Shown piece after piece: positions 50,627-60,078 of a DNA stretch of 64,000 bases. Both the position numbers and the translations under genes were made by a program. The first letter of the stretch is position 1. Every line of letters begins with the position of its first letter. Source of the DNA: JAUYQR01 sp963822435 (GTDB lineage: Bacteria; Pseudomonadota; Alphaproteobacteria; Rhodobacterales; Rhodobacteraceae); contig CAWGHN010000003.1 in NCBI GenBank assembly GCA_963822435.1, positions 372,001-436,000 on the forward strand, given 5' to 3'. The notes under the pieces are model-generated. The model was given only the letters and a program-made list of their open reading frames with translations, did not search any database and had not been told where the DNA came from.

Positions 50627-52030
50627 ATGTCACCAGATCAGCTGAAACCGGCCTTTGCCGACCCCAGCGCACCCAGCCTGCCGCTGCACGCCGTGCGCGC
50701 CAACGACCTGCCCGCCTTTCTGGCCGGGCCGGGCGCGCGCTGGCAAGGCTGGCTCGGCGCATCGGGGTTTGAGGCCGGCCTCGGCGACGTCCGGCTGCTG
50801 CCCGGCGCGGATGCCGCGCTTGCCGGGGCGGTGGTCGGGCTTGGCACCGACATGGCGCGCCGACGCCAGCGCTTTGGTCTGGCCAAGGCCGCAACGGCGC
50901 TGCCCGCGGGCAACTGGGCGCTGCACGGCGCGCTTGATCTTGCCGAACGGACCGAGGCCGCCCTTGGCTGGCTGCTGGCGGGTTACCGGTTCGACCGCTA
51001 TCGCCCCGGACACAAGCCCGCATCGCTGCCGCGCCTGTGCTGCCCGGAAGGCGTCGATGCGGCACGCCTTGTCGCGATGGCCGAAGGCGAGGTCCTGACC
51101 CGCGACCTGATCAACACCCCTGCGCTGGACATGGGGCCGGCCGAGCTTGAGACCGCTTTCCTTGCCCTGGCGGACGAATTTTCCTGCTTCACGAACGTGG
51201 TGCGCGGCGATGACCTGCTGGCGCAGAACTTTCCGATGATCCATGCCGTGGGCCGCGCCTCGCCCCGCGAACCCCGCCTGCTGGACATGCGCTGGGGCCA
51301 CGCCGGCCCACGCTTGACGCTGGTCGGCAAGGGCGTGTGCTTCGACACGGGTGGGCTGAACATCAAGCCATCGTCGGGCATGAGCCTGATGAAGAAGGAC
51401 ATGGGCGGCGCCGCGACCGTGCTTGGCCTTGCGCGGATGATCATGGCGCTGAACCTGCCGCTGCGGTTGCGGGTGCTGGTGCCTGCGGTCGAAAACGTGA
51501 TCTCGGGCAATGCCCAGCGCCCGAAGGACATCCTGACCAGCCGCAAGGGCCTGACGGTCGAGGTGAACGATACCGATGCCGAAGGCCGGCTGGTGCTGGC
51601 CGACGCGCTGGCCTACGCCTGCGAGGAGGACGTCGACGCGCTGGTGTCGATGGCCACCCTGACCGGGGCCGCCCGCGTGGCCGTCGGGCCGGATCTGGCC
51701 CCCTATTACTGTGACGACGCGGGCATTGTGGCCGCGCTGGAGGCAGGTGCGCTGGCGGGTTTCGATCCGGTCTGGCGCCTGCCGTTCCACGACGCTTACG
51801 AAAGCGTCATCGAACCCGGCATCGCCGATCTGGACAACGCCCCCGGCTTTGGCTTTGCCGGGTCGATTACCGCAGCGCTGTTCCTGCGCCGCTTCGTGAC
51901 GACGGGCCGCTACGTGCATTTCGACATCTACGGTCATGTGCCCACCGACCAGCCTGCGCGACCCAAGGGTGGCGCGGGTCAGGGTGCGCGGGCGGTTCTT
52001 GGAGCCTTGCCTGCGATGCTGGGCATCTGA
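50627..52030 (+). CDS. Leucyl aminopeptidase, M17 family
   Basis: M17 aminopeptidases are hexameric metal enzymes that remove N-terminal residues in the cytosol. The 467-residue product has the catalytic domain with VGKGVCFDTGGLNIKPSSGM, MKKDMGGAATVLG and the signature NTDAEGRL, then DIYGHVPTDQPARPKGGAGQGAR near the end. The N-terminal domain is divergent, as usual. It is the probable peptide-degradation partner of nearby cell-wall genes, though it is likely monocistronic. A reverse copy of the dispersed element follows its stop. Confidence 0.95.
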   Translation: MSPDQLKPAFADPSAPSLPLHAVRANDLPAFLAGPGARWQGWLGASGFEAGLGDVRLLPGADAALAGAVVGLGTDMARRRQRFGLAKAATALPAGNWALHGALDLAERTEAALGWLLAGYRFDRYRPGHKPASLPRLCCPEGVDAARLVAMAEGEVLTRDLINTPALDMGPAELETAFLALADEFSCFTNVVRGDDLLAQNFPMIHAVGRASPREPRLLDMRWGHAGPRLTLVGKGVCFDTGGLNIKPSSGMSLMKKDMGGAATVLGLARMIMALNLPLRLRVLVPAVENVISGNAQRPKDILTSRKGLTVEVNDTDAEGRLVLADALAYACEEDVDALVSMATLTGAARVAVGPDLAPYYCDDAGIVAALEAGALAGFDPVWRLPFHDAYESVIEPGIADLDNAPGFGFAGSITAALFLRRFVTTGRYVHFDIYGHVPTDQPARPKGGAGQGARAVLGALPAMLGI

Positions 52031-52044
52031 CCCGGCGGCGGGAC

Positions 52045-52096
52045 CGGAGGGTTTCACACCCTCCGGACCTCCCGTGGGATATTTTTGCAAAGAGGA
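52045..52096 (-). repeat. Dispersed intergenic element, copy 3 (reverse orientation)
   Basis: Read on the minus strand it is CCTCTTTGCAAAAATATCC, identical to copy 1 over 19 bases, followed by CACGGGAGG and a CCGGAGGGT-GTGAA-ACCCTCCGG hairpin of nine base pairs. It lies between the aminopeptidase and NlpC genes, which run in the same direction; the orientation opposite to both argues that it is not simply a terminator for the upstream gene. Confidence 0.7.
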
Positions 52097-52129
52097 AGAC
52101 AGCATGCCGCCGACCAGTGGAGAGGGACG

Positions 52130-52945
52130 ATGGATCGCCGTCTGACACCGTTTTCCGGCCGTGTTGTGCTGACCGTGTTGCAAGGCCGGATCGACGCTCT
52201 GCTGACAGCGGGCGAGGCCGCGCAGGTCGTGGTTCCGCTGGCCGATCTGCGTGCCAAGCCCGGTGGTTCGCGGGACCGGCAGGTACTTCTGGGCGATGCG
52301 GTCACGGTGATCGACCGGGAGCAGGGCCATTGCTTTGTGCAGGCGGCGAAGGACGGCTATTGCGGCTGGGTGGATGAGGCTGCGATCGGCGAGGCTGGCC
52401 CGCCGACGCATTGGGTGTCGGCTCCCGCCACGCATGTCTACCCCGAGCCGAGGGTGCAGGCGCGCGAGACAATGGCGCTGAGCCTTGGGGCCAGGCTGTG
52501 CGTGACCGCCACCCGGGGGGCTTGGGCGGAAACCACGCTTGGCTTCGTGCCGTCAGGCCATGTGCGGCGACTGGGCGATTGGGTGGGTGACCCGGTTGCC
52601 GTTGCCGAAAGCCTGCTTGGGACGCCCTATCTGTGGGGGGGCAATTCAAGGGCGGGGCTGGATTGTTCCGGTCTGGCGCAGATTTCGCTGCACGCGGCGG
52701 GCCTTGCCTGCCCCGGCGACAGCGACATGCAGCAGGCGCTCGGGACCGCGGTAGACGAAGATCAGCCACTCCGGCGCGGTGATCTTCTGTTCTGGAAGGG
52801 GCATGTCGCGCTGGTGACTGCGCCCGACCGGCTGATCCACGCCAATGGTCACAGCATGTCGGTTGCCGAAGAGGGGATCGCCGAAACCGTCGACCGCATC
52901 GCGCGCCAGGGCGGCGGGCCGCTCATCGCGCGCCGAAGGCTTTAG
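52130..52945 (+). CDS. NlpC/P60 family cell-wall endopeptidase (C40)
   Basis: The 271-residue product has two SH3-like repeats (about 30-90 and 95-145) and the NlpC/P60 catalytic domain with Cys179 in LDCSGLAQ, His225 in GHVAL and the third position of the triad around HANGH. It should cut peptidoglycan stem peptides (often gamma-D-Glu-diaminopimelate). No classical signal peptide is obvious at its start. The ATG at 52130 has GGAGAGGGACG upstream. It overlaps the DUF2794 gene convergently by four bases. Confidence 0.92.
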   Translation: MDRRLTPFSGRVVLTVLQGRIDALLTAGEAAQVVVPLADLRAKPGGSRDRQVLLGDAVTVIDREQGHCFVQAAKDGYCGWVDEAAIGEAGPPTHWVSAPATHVYPEPRVQARETMALSLGARLCVTATRGAWAETTLGFVPSGHVRRLGDWVGDPVAVAESLLGTPYLWGGNSRAGLDCSGLAQISLHAAGLACPGDSDMQQALGTAVDEDQPLRRGDLLFWKGHVALVTAPDRLIHANGHSMSVAEEGIAETVDRIARQGGGPLIARRRL

Positions 52946-53289
52946 TCGACGGCGCGGATCAGCTTGCGTTCAAGCACCCGCAGCACTGACGGCAGATCGT
53001 GGCCCCGGCGCAAGACCTGCCCGTCCATCCCGACCACGGCGTAAAGCCCCTGCTTGCCCCGCAACCGGGGCCGCTTTTCGATGCGGTAAAGCGGGTTTTC
53101 CGCCGTGCGGCGGAACACCGAGAACACCGCCAGATCACGCAGGCAGGAAATCCCGTAGTCGCGCCACTCACCGGCGGCGACCATCTGGCCGTAAAGCCGC
53201 AGGATCAGCCCCAGTTCCTTGCGGTCAAAGCTGACATCTTCATAGAGGCGCTGGCTGGCGGGGAACGGGGTCGGAGCTTCGATGTTCAT
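52942..53289 (-). CDS. DUF2794 domain-containing protein
   Basis: The 115-residue product matches the alphaproteobacterial DUF2794 family: FDRKELGLILRLYGQMVAAGEWRDYGI (in part), then FSVFRRTAENPLYRIEKRPRLRGKQGLYAV and VLRRGHDLPSVLRVLERKL. Its function is unknown. It has no membrane helix. It is convergent with the NlpC gene and lies just upstream of the asparaginase gene on the same strand, 37 bases apart. Confidence 0.9.
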   Translation of the reverse strand: MNIEAPTPFPASQRLYEDVSFDRKELGLILRLYGQMVAAGEWRDYGISCLRDLAVFSVFRRTAENPLYRIEKRPRLRGKQGLYAVVGMDGQVLRRGHDLPSVLRVLERKLIRAVD

Positions 53290-53326
53290 CGCGAAAGTCT
53301 ACGCCCTTCCGTTCCCAAATCAAGCG

Positions 53327-54325
53327 TTACGGGAACCCCGGTGCGGCGCGAAAGGTTCCGGTCTCGATCCCGCGCCAGTTGGTCTGCACCGTGTTCAGCC
53401 GCTTGCGGGTTGCGGGATGGTCCGCCTCCAGCACGCCCGCGCGCACCAAAAGCGCGGCAATCGCCGCTTCGGCCGCGCGGGTGCCGCCATCGACGACCTT
53501 GAGAGCGATGCCCAACCCCTGCGCGGGCAAAATCGCCACGAACACCGCCTCGGCGCCGGTTTTCAGCGCCACCTTGCCGCCCATCGCCCGCATCAGTTCG
53601 GTGCAGGCCCGACCCTCGCCGGCGACGTTTTCGGGGTAGGTCACCATCGCCCGCGTCAACCGGTGCATCGCGCGTTCCCGCGCATCGCCGGTGTCGCGCG
53701 CCGAGGCAAACCGTGCCATCGCGCGGGCCAGACCCGTCAACGTCACCGCGAAGTTCGGCGCAGAGCAGCCGTCGAACCCGTAACCCGCCACCGTCTCGCC
53801 CGTGACCTCTTCGGTCGCCTCGCGGATCGCGCGCTGCAGCGGGTGGTCGATTTCGACGTATTCCGGCCCGGCCTTCAGGTGCTGCGTCACGGTCAGAAAG
53901 CCGCAATGCTTGCCCGAGCAGTTGTTGTGCAACTGGCACGGGCTTTCGTCGTTCTTGATCAGCCGGTTGCGTTCGTCCCGGTCATAGGGCTCGTGCGCGC
54001 CGCAGCGCAGATCGGGTTCGGCAAGGCCGATCGCGGCCAGCCAGTCGCCTGCCAGTTTCACATGCCGCGCTTCGCCCTGATGGCTGGCGCAGGCGAAGGC
54101 CAGTTGCGCCTCGGTCAGGCCCACGGCATCGGCGGCGCCCGTCTCGATCAGGGGCAGCGCCTGGATCATCTTGCACGACGAGCGTGGAAAGATCACCGCG
54201 TCCGGGTTGCCCCACGCCTCGGTCACACCCTTGGCATCGCAGATCACCACGTGGCCCAGATGGCTGCTTTCCAAAATCCCGCCGCGCCAAAGGTCGGCCA
54301 AGGGATGAGGGCTGGTCATGGTCAT
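53327..54325 (-). CDS. L-asparaginase, asparaginase II (R. etli AsnA-like) family
   Basis: The 332-residue product belongs to the asparaginase II family of alphaproteobacteria, distinct from the E. coli type. It begins LADLWRGGILESSHLGHVVI, has FPRSSCKMIQALPLIETGAAD near residue 46-66, CASHQGEARHV and the SPCQLHNNCSGKHCGFL segment. Such enzymes are reported to hydrolyse asparagine to aspartate and ammonia with a zinc-influenced Ser-Lys-type site. Start at the ATG at 54325; an ATG two codons in is an alternative. It is divergent from the IalB-like gene. Confidence 0.9.
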   Translation of the reverse strand: MTMTSPHPLADLWRGGILESSHLGHVVICDAKGVTEAWGNPDAVIFPRSSCKMIQALPLIETGAADAVGLTEAQLAFACASHQGEARHVKLAGDWLAAIGLAEPDLRCGAHEPYDRDERNRLIKNDESPCQLHNNCSGKHCGFLTVTQHLKAGPEYVEIDHPLQRAIREATEEVTGETVAGYGFDGCSAPNFAVTLTGLARAMARFASARDTGDARERAMHRLTRAMVTYPENVAGEGRACTELMRAMGGKVALKTGAEAVFVAILPAQGLGIALKVVDGGTRAAEAAIAALLVRAGVLEADHPATRKRLNTVQTNWRGIETGTFRAAPGFP

Positions 54326-54507
54326 GCTCCGTCACAGATGCGCGATTTTACGCGCAGAGGGGTTTCAAGAATTGGCGTTCTTGGGTTAAGGGTGGGATAT
54401 CGGGTTGAACTGCTCCGCGCCACAGCAAAAACTCTGTCCATCCCGCAGGTTGGCACGGCAAGGTCGCGGAGCAAGAGGCATAAGACAGCTTGGAGGCTGC
54501 GTCAGAC

Positions 54508-55026
54508 ATGACTTCCCTTTTCGGTCGCGCCCTTGGGGTCGCAGCATTTTCCCTGATGGCTGGCGGTGCGTTCGCCCAGGAATCCACCAACCGCGTCGCC
54601 ACGATGACGGATTGGAACGTGTTCACCGAGGAAAGCCCCAAGGAGTGCTGGGGCGTCTCGAAACCAAAGGAAACCATCAACAGCCGTGATGGCCAACCGG
54701 TGTCGGTGCGCCGTGGCGACATCCTTCTGTTTGTGACCTTCCGTCCCGGCAAACCGGGCGAGATTTCGTTTACCGGCGGCTACCCCTTTGCAAGCGGGTC
54801 CACCGTCGAGGTGGCGATTGACGGCAATCCCTACCAACTGTTCACCGACGGCGAATGGGCCTGGCCGGGAAGCCCGGACGATGACGCAGCCCTTCTGGCC
54901 GCGATGAAGAACGGCACCTCGGCCACGCTGACCGCACGTTCGGGCAAAGGCACCGAGACGAAGGACACCTTCAGCCTGCGCGGCTTTACCGCCGCGATGA
55001 CCGACGCCGAACAGCGCTGCAAGTAA
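54508..55026 (+). CDS. IalB family (invasion-associated locus B) exported protein
   Basis: The 172-residue product has a signal peptide (about residues 1-23, AGGAFA-Q) followed by the IalB domain: TDWNVFTEESPKECWGVSKPK, DILLFVTFRPGKPGEISFTGGYPF (in part) and LTARSGKGTETKDTFSL, with a final Cys. IalB-like proteins are periplasmic and widespread in alphaproteobacteria; the name comes from Bartonella but the function here is unknown. I start at the ATG at 54508; the TTG at 54490 is too far from a typical signal start. A strong terminator follows. Confidence 0.9.
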   Translation: MTSLFGRALGVAAFSLMAGGAFAQESTNRVATMTDWNVFTEESPKECWGVSKPKETINSRDGQPVSVRRGDILLFVTFRPGKPGEISFTGGYPFASGSTVEVAIDGNPYQLFTDGEWAWPGSPDDDAALLAAMKNGTSATLTARSGKGTETKDTFSLRGFTAAMTDAEQRCK

Positions 55027-55046
55027 CCGCGGCCTGAAACACCCAA

Positions 55047-55076
55047 GGCGCCCCGTCACCGGGGCGCTTTTGTTTT
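55047..55076 (+). terminator. Rho-independent terminator after the IalB gene
   Basis: GCGCCCCG and CGGGGCGC form an eight-base-pair stem with loop TCAC, flanked by AA-G and followed by TTTTGTTTT. It is the cleanest terminator in the window. Confidence 0.85.
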
Positions 55077-55150
55077 GCAGGCCGATCCCCTATATCCGCT
55101 TCACACATTCCAGATCGCCTGTCGCAAGGCCCGAACGAAAGATCTGCTTC

Positions 55151-56323
55151 ATGACCGCCCCGATTACTCAGGATGTCCTGACCCTGCCGCGCAAGCTGCC
55201 GGAAACCGACAAGACCAACATCGTCGGCCTGACGCGCGACGCGTTGCGCGAGGCGTTGATTGCCGCCGGCACGCCGGAAAAGCAGGCCAAGATGCGTCTG
55301 GGCCAGCTTTGGCAGTGGGTCTACCATTGGGGCGTGCGCGATTTCGCGGCGATGACCAACCTTGCCAAAGACTACCGCGCGCTTCTGGCCGACCATTTCA
55401 CCATCGAGTTGCCCGAGGTCGTCACCCGCCAGATTTCGGCGGATGGCACCCGCAAATACCTTGTCCGCATCGCGGGAGGGCATGAGGTCGAGGTGGTCTA
55501 TATCCCCGAAACCGACCGTGGCACGCTGTGCATCTCCAGCCAGGTCGGCTGCACGCTGACCTGTTCGTTCTGCCACACCGGCACGCAGAAACTGGTGCGC
55601 AACCTGACCGCGGGCGAGATCGTGGGACAGGTGATGCTGGCGCGCGATGATCTGGGCGAGTGGCCGGTGCAGGGCGCGCCCAAGGAGGAAACACGCCTGA
55701 TCTCCAACATCGTGCTGATGGGGATGGGCGAGCCGCTTTACAACTTTGAAAACGTCCGCGACGCGATGAAAGTGGTGATGGACAACGAGGGCATCGCCCT
55801 TGGCCGCCGCCGGATCACCCTGTCGACCTCGGGTGTCGTGCCGGAAATCGCCCGCACCGCGACCGAAATCGGCTGCCTCTTGGCCGTCAGCTTTCACGCC
55901 ACCACCGATGAGGTGCGCGACCAGTTGGTGCCGATCAACAAGCGCTGGAACATCGCGACATTGCTTGAGGCGCTGAAGGCCTATCCGGGCCTGTCGAACA
56001 GCGAGCGGATCACCTTTGAATACGTCATGCTGGAAGGCGTGAACGACACCAAGGAAGATGCCTACCGTCTGGTCGAACTGTTGAAGGGCATTCCGGCCAA
56101 GGTGAACCTGATCCCGTTCAACGAATGGCCGGGCGCGCCCTACAAGCGGTCGTCGGGCAACCGCATCCACGCCTTTGCCGACATCATCTACAACGCAGGC
56201 TACGCCAGCCCGATCCGCACCCCGCGTGGCGAAGATATCATGGCTGCCTGCGGGCAGTTGAAATCCGCCACCGAACGGGCGCGGAAATCAAAGGCGCAGA
56301 TCGCCGCCGAAGCGGGCCTCTGA
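55151..56323 (+). CDS. rlmN: 23S rRNA (adenine(2503)-C(2))-methyltransferase RlmN
   Basis: RlmN is a radical-SAM enzyme that methylates A2503 of 23S rRNA and A37 of some tRNAs. The 390-residue product has the CxxxCxxC cluster motif with Cys134, Cys138 and Cys141, MGMGEPLYNFENV, the LSTSGVVPEI and SFHATTDEVRDQLVPI motifs (in pieces), and near the end a PFNEWPGAPYKRSS segment and a catalytic Cys in MAACGQL. Start at the ATG at 55151; the in-frame extension covers the terminator. Confidence 0.96.
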   Translation: MTAPITQDVLTLPRKLPETDKTNIVGLTRDALREALIAAGTPEKQAKMRLGQLWQWVYHWGVRDFAAMTNLAKDYRALLADHFTIELPEVVTRQISADGTRKYLVRIAGGHEVEVVYIPETDRGTLCISSQVGCTLTCSFCHTGTQKLVRNLTAGEIVGQVMLARDDLGEWPVQGAPKEETRLISNIVLMGMGEPLYNFENVRDAMKVVMDNEGIALGRRRITLSTSGVVPEIARTATEIGCLLAVSFHATTDEVRDQLVPINKRWNIATLLEALKAYPGLSNSERITFEYVMLEGVNDTKEDAYRLVELLKGIPAKVNLIPFNEWPGAPYKRSSGNRIHAFADIIYNAGYASPIRTPRGEDIMAACGQLKSATERARKSKAQIAAEAGL

Positions 56324-56369
56324 CCAAAGGAAACGATGGCGCGGCCCGGCATCGCTTCGGGCCGCCGTC

Positions 56370-57638
56370 TCATGCCCTCGCGTCGGCTTCGGCCTCAATC
56401 TCGGGCTCGGCCTTCGCTCCCTCCGGGGCGTTCGGCGCGAAAAGCATCCGGAACAACAGCGGGTTGACGAGGATCGAGATCAGCGCCCCTGCCACGACCA
56501 GATCGCGCGCATCGGTCGGAACGATGTCCAGCTTTACGCCCATCACGATCAGGATGAACGAAAACTCGCCAATCTGCGCCAGCGCGGCCGCGATGGTCAG
56601 GCCGGTTGTCCGGTCATGCCCGAACGCGCGCACGATGCCGAAGGCCGCCGCACTTTTCACCCCGATGATGATCAGCACCGTCACCATCACCGAAAATGGC
56701 TGTTCCCACAGCACGGTCGGGTCAAACAGCATCCCCACCGACACAAAGAACAACACCGCAAAGGCATCGCGGAACGGCAGCGTGTCCTTCAACGCCTGCG
56801 CCGACAGGGTCGAGCCGGCCATCACCATCCCGGCAAAGAACGCGCCCAGCGCCAGCGACACGCCGAACACCGCCGCCGCCCCCGCTGCCACGCCCAGCGC
56901 AATCGCCAGCACGGCAAGGCGAAAGAGCTCGCGCTGGCCGGTGTTCGCCGCAAACTCCAGCGCCCAGGGAATGACCCGCCGCCCGACGACCAGCATGATC
57001 GCCACGAACGCCGCGACCTTCGCAAAGGTCACAAGGATCGTCGCCCCAACAGTGCCAGGCCCATACTGCGCCACCTGCGCCGTCACGGCATCCAGGGGCT
57101 GCTCCTGCCCGCCCAACAGCCCGGCCAGAGGCGGGATCAGCACCAGCGCCAGCACCATCACCAGGTCTTCCACGATCAGCCAGCCAACCGCGATGCGGCC
57201 CTTTTCGGTGGTGATCAGGTCACGCTCCTGCAAAGCGCGCAGCAGCACGACCGTTGACGCCACCGACAACGCCAGCCCGAACAGCAACCCGCCGCCAATG
57301 CCCCAGCCCAACAGCCAGCCAAGCAGCGCCCCCGCCGCCGTCGCCACCGCAATCTGCACCAGGGCCCCCGGCACCGCGATGCCTTTCACCGACATCAGGT
57401 CCTTGACCGAAAAGTGCAGCCCCACCCCGAACATCAGCAGGATCACCCCCATCTCGGCCAGTTGCGCCGCGATGTTCTGATCGGCCACATATCCGGGTGT
57501 GAACGGCCCGATGATGACCCCCGCCGCAAGATAACCGGCAATCAGCGGCATCCGCAGCCGGTGCGCCACAAGACCAAGCACGAAGGCAATCGCAAGCCCG
57601 ACGGCCATGGTGGTGATAAGGGGCATGTCGTGGGGCAC
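56370..57638 (-). CDS. Cation:proton antiporter, KefB/CPA2 type without TrkA domain
   Basis: The product of 422 residues has about twelve membrane helices with the CPA2 pattern: AHRLRMPLIAGYLAAGVIIGPFTPG (in part) as the first helices, then GLHFSVKDLMSVKGIAV, the SVASTVVLLRALQER motif and IAAALAQIGEFSFILIVMG. There is no C-terminal TrkA-N domain; the end is an acidic Glu/Ala tail. It should exchange potassium or sodium for protons. I start at the GTG at 57638, preceded by GGAGG four bases before, rather than the ATG at 57662. Confidence 0.88.
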   Translation of the reverse strand: MPHDMPLITTMAVGLAIAFVLGLVAHRLRMPLIAGYLAAGVIIGPFTPGYVADQNIAAQLAEMGVILLMFGVGLHFSVKDLMSVKGIAVPGALVQIAVATAAGALLGWLLGWGIGGGLLFGLALSVASTVVLLRALQERDLITTEKGRIAVGWLIVEDLVMVLALVLIPPLAGLLGGQEQPLDAVTAQVAQYGPGTVGATILVTFAKVAAFVAIMLVVGRRVIPWALEFAANTGQRELFRLAVLAIALGVAAGAAAVFGVSLALGAFFAGMVMAGSTLSAQALKDTLPFRDAFAVLFFVSVGMLFDPTVLWEQPFSVMVTVLIIIGVKSAAAFGIVRAFGHDRTTGLTIAAALAQIGEFSFILIVMGVKLDIVPTDARDLVVAGALISILVNPLLFRMLFAPNAPEGAKAEPEIEAEADARA

Positions 57639-57825
57639 GTCACCTCCGCGGTCAAAGCGCATTGAATGGGGAATTTAGCCAACATTACGTAACCACTTGA
57701 TCGCTGCGGTCAACCCGAGGCAAGGCGTTGCGTGGTCACGATTTCCTGCGATTTCGGCAGCAATGTTTCAGGATCGCCGGACCGCCCGCTGTTGACCTTT
57801 GCGCTGGCCCTGATAGCCACGGTGA

Positions 57826-59034
57826 ATGGCCCTTCCGCTGCTTTCCAACCGGCGCGCGCGCCACCTGTTTCTGGACCGGCACGCCCTTGCCGAAGCCCCG
57901 GTCGGCGCGGCCACCGGGCAGGCGCTGCATGCCCTGATCCAGCGCATCGGTTTCGTGCAGGTCGACAGCATCAACACCGTCGCCCGCGCGCATGACATGA
58001 TCCTGTTCGCCCGCCGCCAGACCTATCGCCCCGACGCGCTGAAACGCCTGCTGGAACGTGATCGCAGCCTTTGGGAACATTGGACGCACGATGCCTCGAT
58101 CCTGCCGGTCGGCCTGCACGGCGTCTGGCAGCACCGCTTCCAGCGCGATGCCGAACGGCTGCACCGCAACTGGCGCACGTTCTTCCGCGAAGGGTATGAG
58201 GCGCAGTTCGACACGATCCTGAACCGCATCGCCCGCGACGGTCCCGTTGGCACGGCCGATGTTGGCGAAGGCGAGGTGCGCGGCAAGGGCGGCTGGTGGG
58301 ATTGGCACCCGTCGAAGACCGCGCTCGAATGGCTGTGGCGCACCGGGCAGATCGCTGTCACCCGGCGCGACGGCTTTCGCAAGATCTACGACCTGACCGA
58401 GCGTGTGATCCCCGCCCTGCACCGCACGCCGGTTCCTGCCGACATCGTGGTGGACTGGGCCTGCACATCCGCGCTTGACCGCCTTGGCTTTGCCACCCCG
58501 GGCGAGCTTGCCGCCTACTGGAACGCCATTTCACCGGAGGAGGCGAAGGCCTGGGCGAAGGCCGCCCTCGCGTCTGGCGACGTGATCGAGGGTGACGTCG
58601 AAGGTGCCAACGGCCAGCCGCGCCGCGCTCTGATCCGCCCTGAAACCCTTGCCGAAACCCCACCCGAACCGACCGCCCGCCTGCGCATCCTGTCACCCTT
58701 CGACCCCGCCCTGCGCGACCGCGACCGCGCCGAACACCTGTTCGGCTTTCGCTACCGGATCGAGGTTTTCGTCCCCGAACCAAAGCGCATCTACGGCTAC
58801 TATGTGTTCCCGATCCTTGAAGCCGACCGCCTGATCGGCCGCATCGACGCCAAGGCCCACCGTGACAAGGCCCACCGTGACAAGGCCACCCTGCGCGTCA
58901 AGGCGTTCTGGCCCGAACCGGGCATCAGGCTCGGGTCCACTCGCCGCGCGCGGCTGGAGACGGAACTTGACCGCCTCGCCCGGTTTTCAGGCTGCGATCG
59001 GGTGGAGTTTTCAGACGGCTGGGAGCGGGGGTAA
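57826..59034 (+). CDS. AlkX/YcaQ-like winged-helix DNA glycosylase family protein
   Basis: The 402-residue product fits the AlkZ/AlkX (HTH_42) glycosylase family. The catalytic Q-x-D motif of the AlkX branch is visible as Q45-V-D47 in IGFVQVDSINTVARAHDMILF (in part), followed by LWEHWTHDASILP, a middle basic repeat, and a late LSPFDPALRDRDRAEHLFGFRYRIEVF (in part). AlkX-type enzymes repair interstrand crosslinks or alkylated bases. A 15-base direct tandem duplication at 58855-58884 repeats AHRDK, an oddity seen in the loop near residue 345. The ATG at 57826 is the start. Confidence 0.85.
   Translation: MALPLLSNRRARHLFLDRHALAEAPVGAATGQALHALIQRIGFVQVDSINTVARAHDMILFARRQTYRPDALKRLLERDRSLWEHWTHDASILPVGLHGVWQHRFQRDAERLHRNWRTFFREGYEAQFDTILNRIARDGPVGTADVGEGEVRGKGGWWDWHPSKTALEWLWRTGQIAVTRRDGFRKIYDLTERVIPALHRTPVPADIVVDWACTSALDRLGFATPGELAAYWNAISPEEAKAWAKAALASGDVIEGDVEGANGQPRRALIRPETLAETPPEPTARLRILSPFDPALRDRDRAEHLFGFRYRIEVFVPEPKRIYGYYVFPILEADRLIGRIDAKAHRDKAHRDKATLRVKAFWPEPGIRLGSTRRARLETELDRLARFSGCDRVEFSDGWERG
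58855..58884 (+). repeat. Perfect 15-base tandem duplication inside the AlkX-like gene
   Basis: GCCCACCGTGACAAG occurs twice in succession, adding the five residues AHRDK to the protein without changing the frame. It looks like a recent slippage event. Confidence 0.85.
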
Positions 59035-59082
59035 GCGCCGCGTTCGCAGCCGGGCCGCCCTCATGCCTTTGCGCAAGCGCAC

Positions 59083-60078
59083 TCAGGCATAGCTCTTCAG
59101 GCCTTGGGCGATGTCCACATGTTCGGCCGCATCAAGGAAATTCTTGATCTTTTCGCGCTTGTCATAGGCACCCTCCGCATAGGAGGCCAGCGACCGTGCC
59201 CGCAACCGCTCGCTTTCACTGGTATAGCCGTCTGGTCCGAGGGCCGTGTCCACCAGGTGCAAAAGCCCCTGCCCGGCCATGAACGCCTTCATCTCGATGT
59301 AGATGCGCGGGTCGAACAGGCGCAGCCTGTCGGTCCAGGGTTTCGTGGGCCCGGTGAAATGGATCAGCCGCGGCTGGCGTCCCGCCGTCAGCGGGTAACT
59401 CGTCTTGGAAATCTGCCAGTTCCAGCCCGGCGACAGACTGTCCCAGTTGCCTTCGATCGCCCCGTTCAACGCCGACTGGTCGCCATAGCGGCACGCAACC
59501 GGGTTTTCGCTGAAGAACCGCAAGGCCGCGCGTGACACGGCGCTGGCGGTCCATACCGGCCCGTTGACGACCATCATGCCCGAGTTGAAATACCGCCCCG
59601 CGATCTTCGGGCTTAACCGGCCGACATACGTCTTCTGCTCGCGCAGTCGCGGACGGTCGAACCAATGCGAGCGGTCGCGCACCGCCGCCAACGGACGCTC
59701 CGAATCCGCCAGATCAAGCAGGTCACCAAGCGATCCCCAGGCCTGAAAGACATCACCATCCAGATAGATCACCCGCCGATACTGCGCGGCCAGATCCTCC
59801 AGCGCGAACAGGCGCAGCATCGCCGCCTTGGGGACATGATTGGCGCAGGCATAGTCGAAATCCTCGGGATACCCGTCCAGCCGATGCAGCGTGACACCTT
59901 CGGGAAAGGCCGACAGCAGCGCCTGCGAAACCTCGCCCACCAGATAGGCATGGTGGTCAAGCCGCCCGTCAACGTCGAAGGCCATCGACCGGGCCAGCAC
60001 AAAGGCGCTTTGCCAGGCCCAGGCTGCATCACAGCAGACGACAACGCACCCATCGCGGGCAATCGCGCCGTTCAGCAC
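59083..60078 (-). CDS. Glycosyltransferase family 8 protein
   Basis: The 331-residue product shows the GT8 pattern: a hydrophobic start CVVVCCDAAWAWQSAF, the D-x-D metal site Asp107-Gly-Asp109 in YLDGDVF, GRYFNSGMMVVN, DQSALN and HFTGPTKPW near the end. GT8 enzymes use UDP-sugars, often to add galactose or glucose to lipopolysaccharide or glycogen-related acceptors. There is no signal. The start is a GTG at 60078 that overlaps the stop of the LOG-family gene (ATG-like overlap GTGCTGA), with GGAAGAG upstream. The acceptor is unknown. Confidence 0.88.
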   Translation of the reverse strand: MLNGAIARDGCVVVCCDAAWAWQSAFVLARSMAFDVDGRLDHHAYLVGEVSQALLSAFPEGVTLHRLDGYPEDFDYACANHVPKAAMLRLFALEDLAAQYRRVIYLDGDVFQAWGSLGDLLDLADSERPLAAVRDRSHWFDRPRLREQKTYVGRLSPKIAGRYFNSGMMVVNGPVWTASAVSRAALRFFSENPVACRYGDQSALNGAIEGNWDSLSPGWNWQISKTSYPLTAGRQPRLIHFTGPTKPWTDRLRLFDPRIYIEMKAFMAGQGLLHLVDTALGPDGYTSESERLRARSLASYAEGAYDKREKIKNFLDAAEHVDIAQGLKSYA

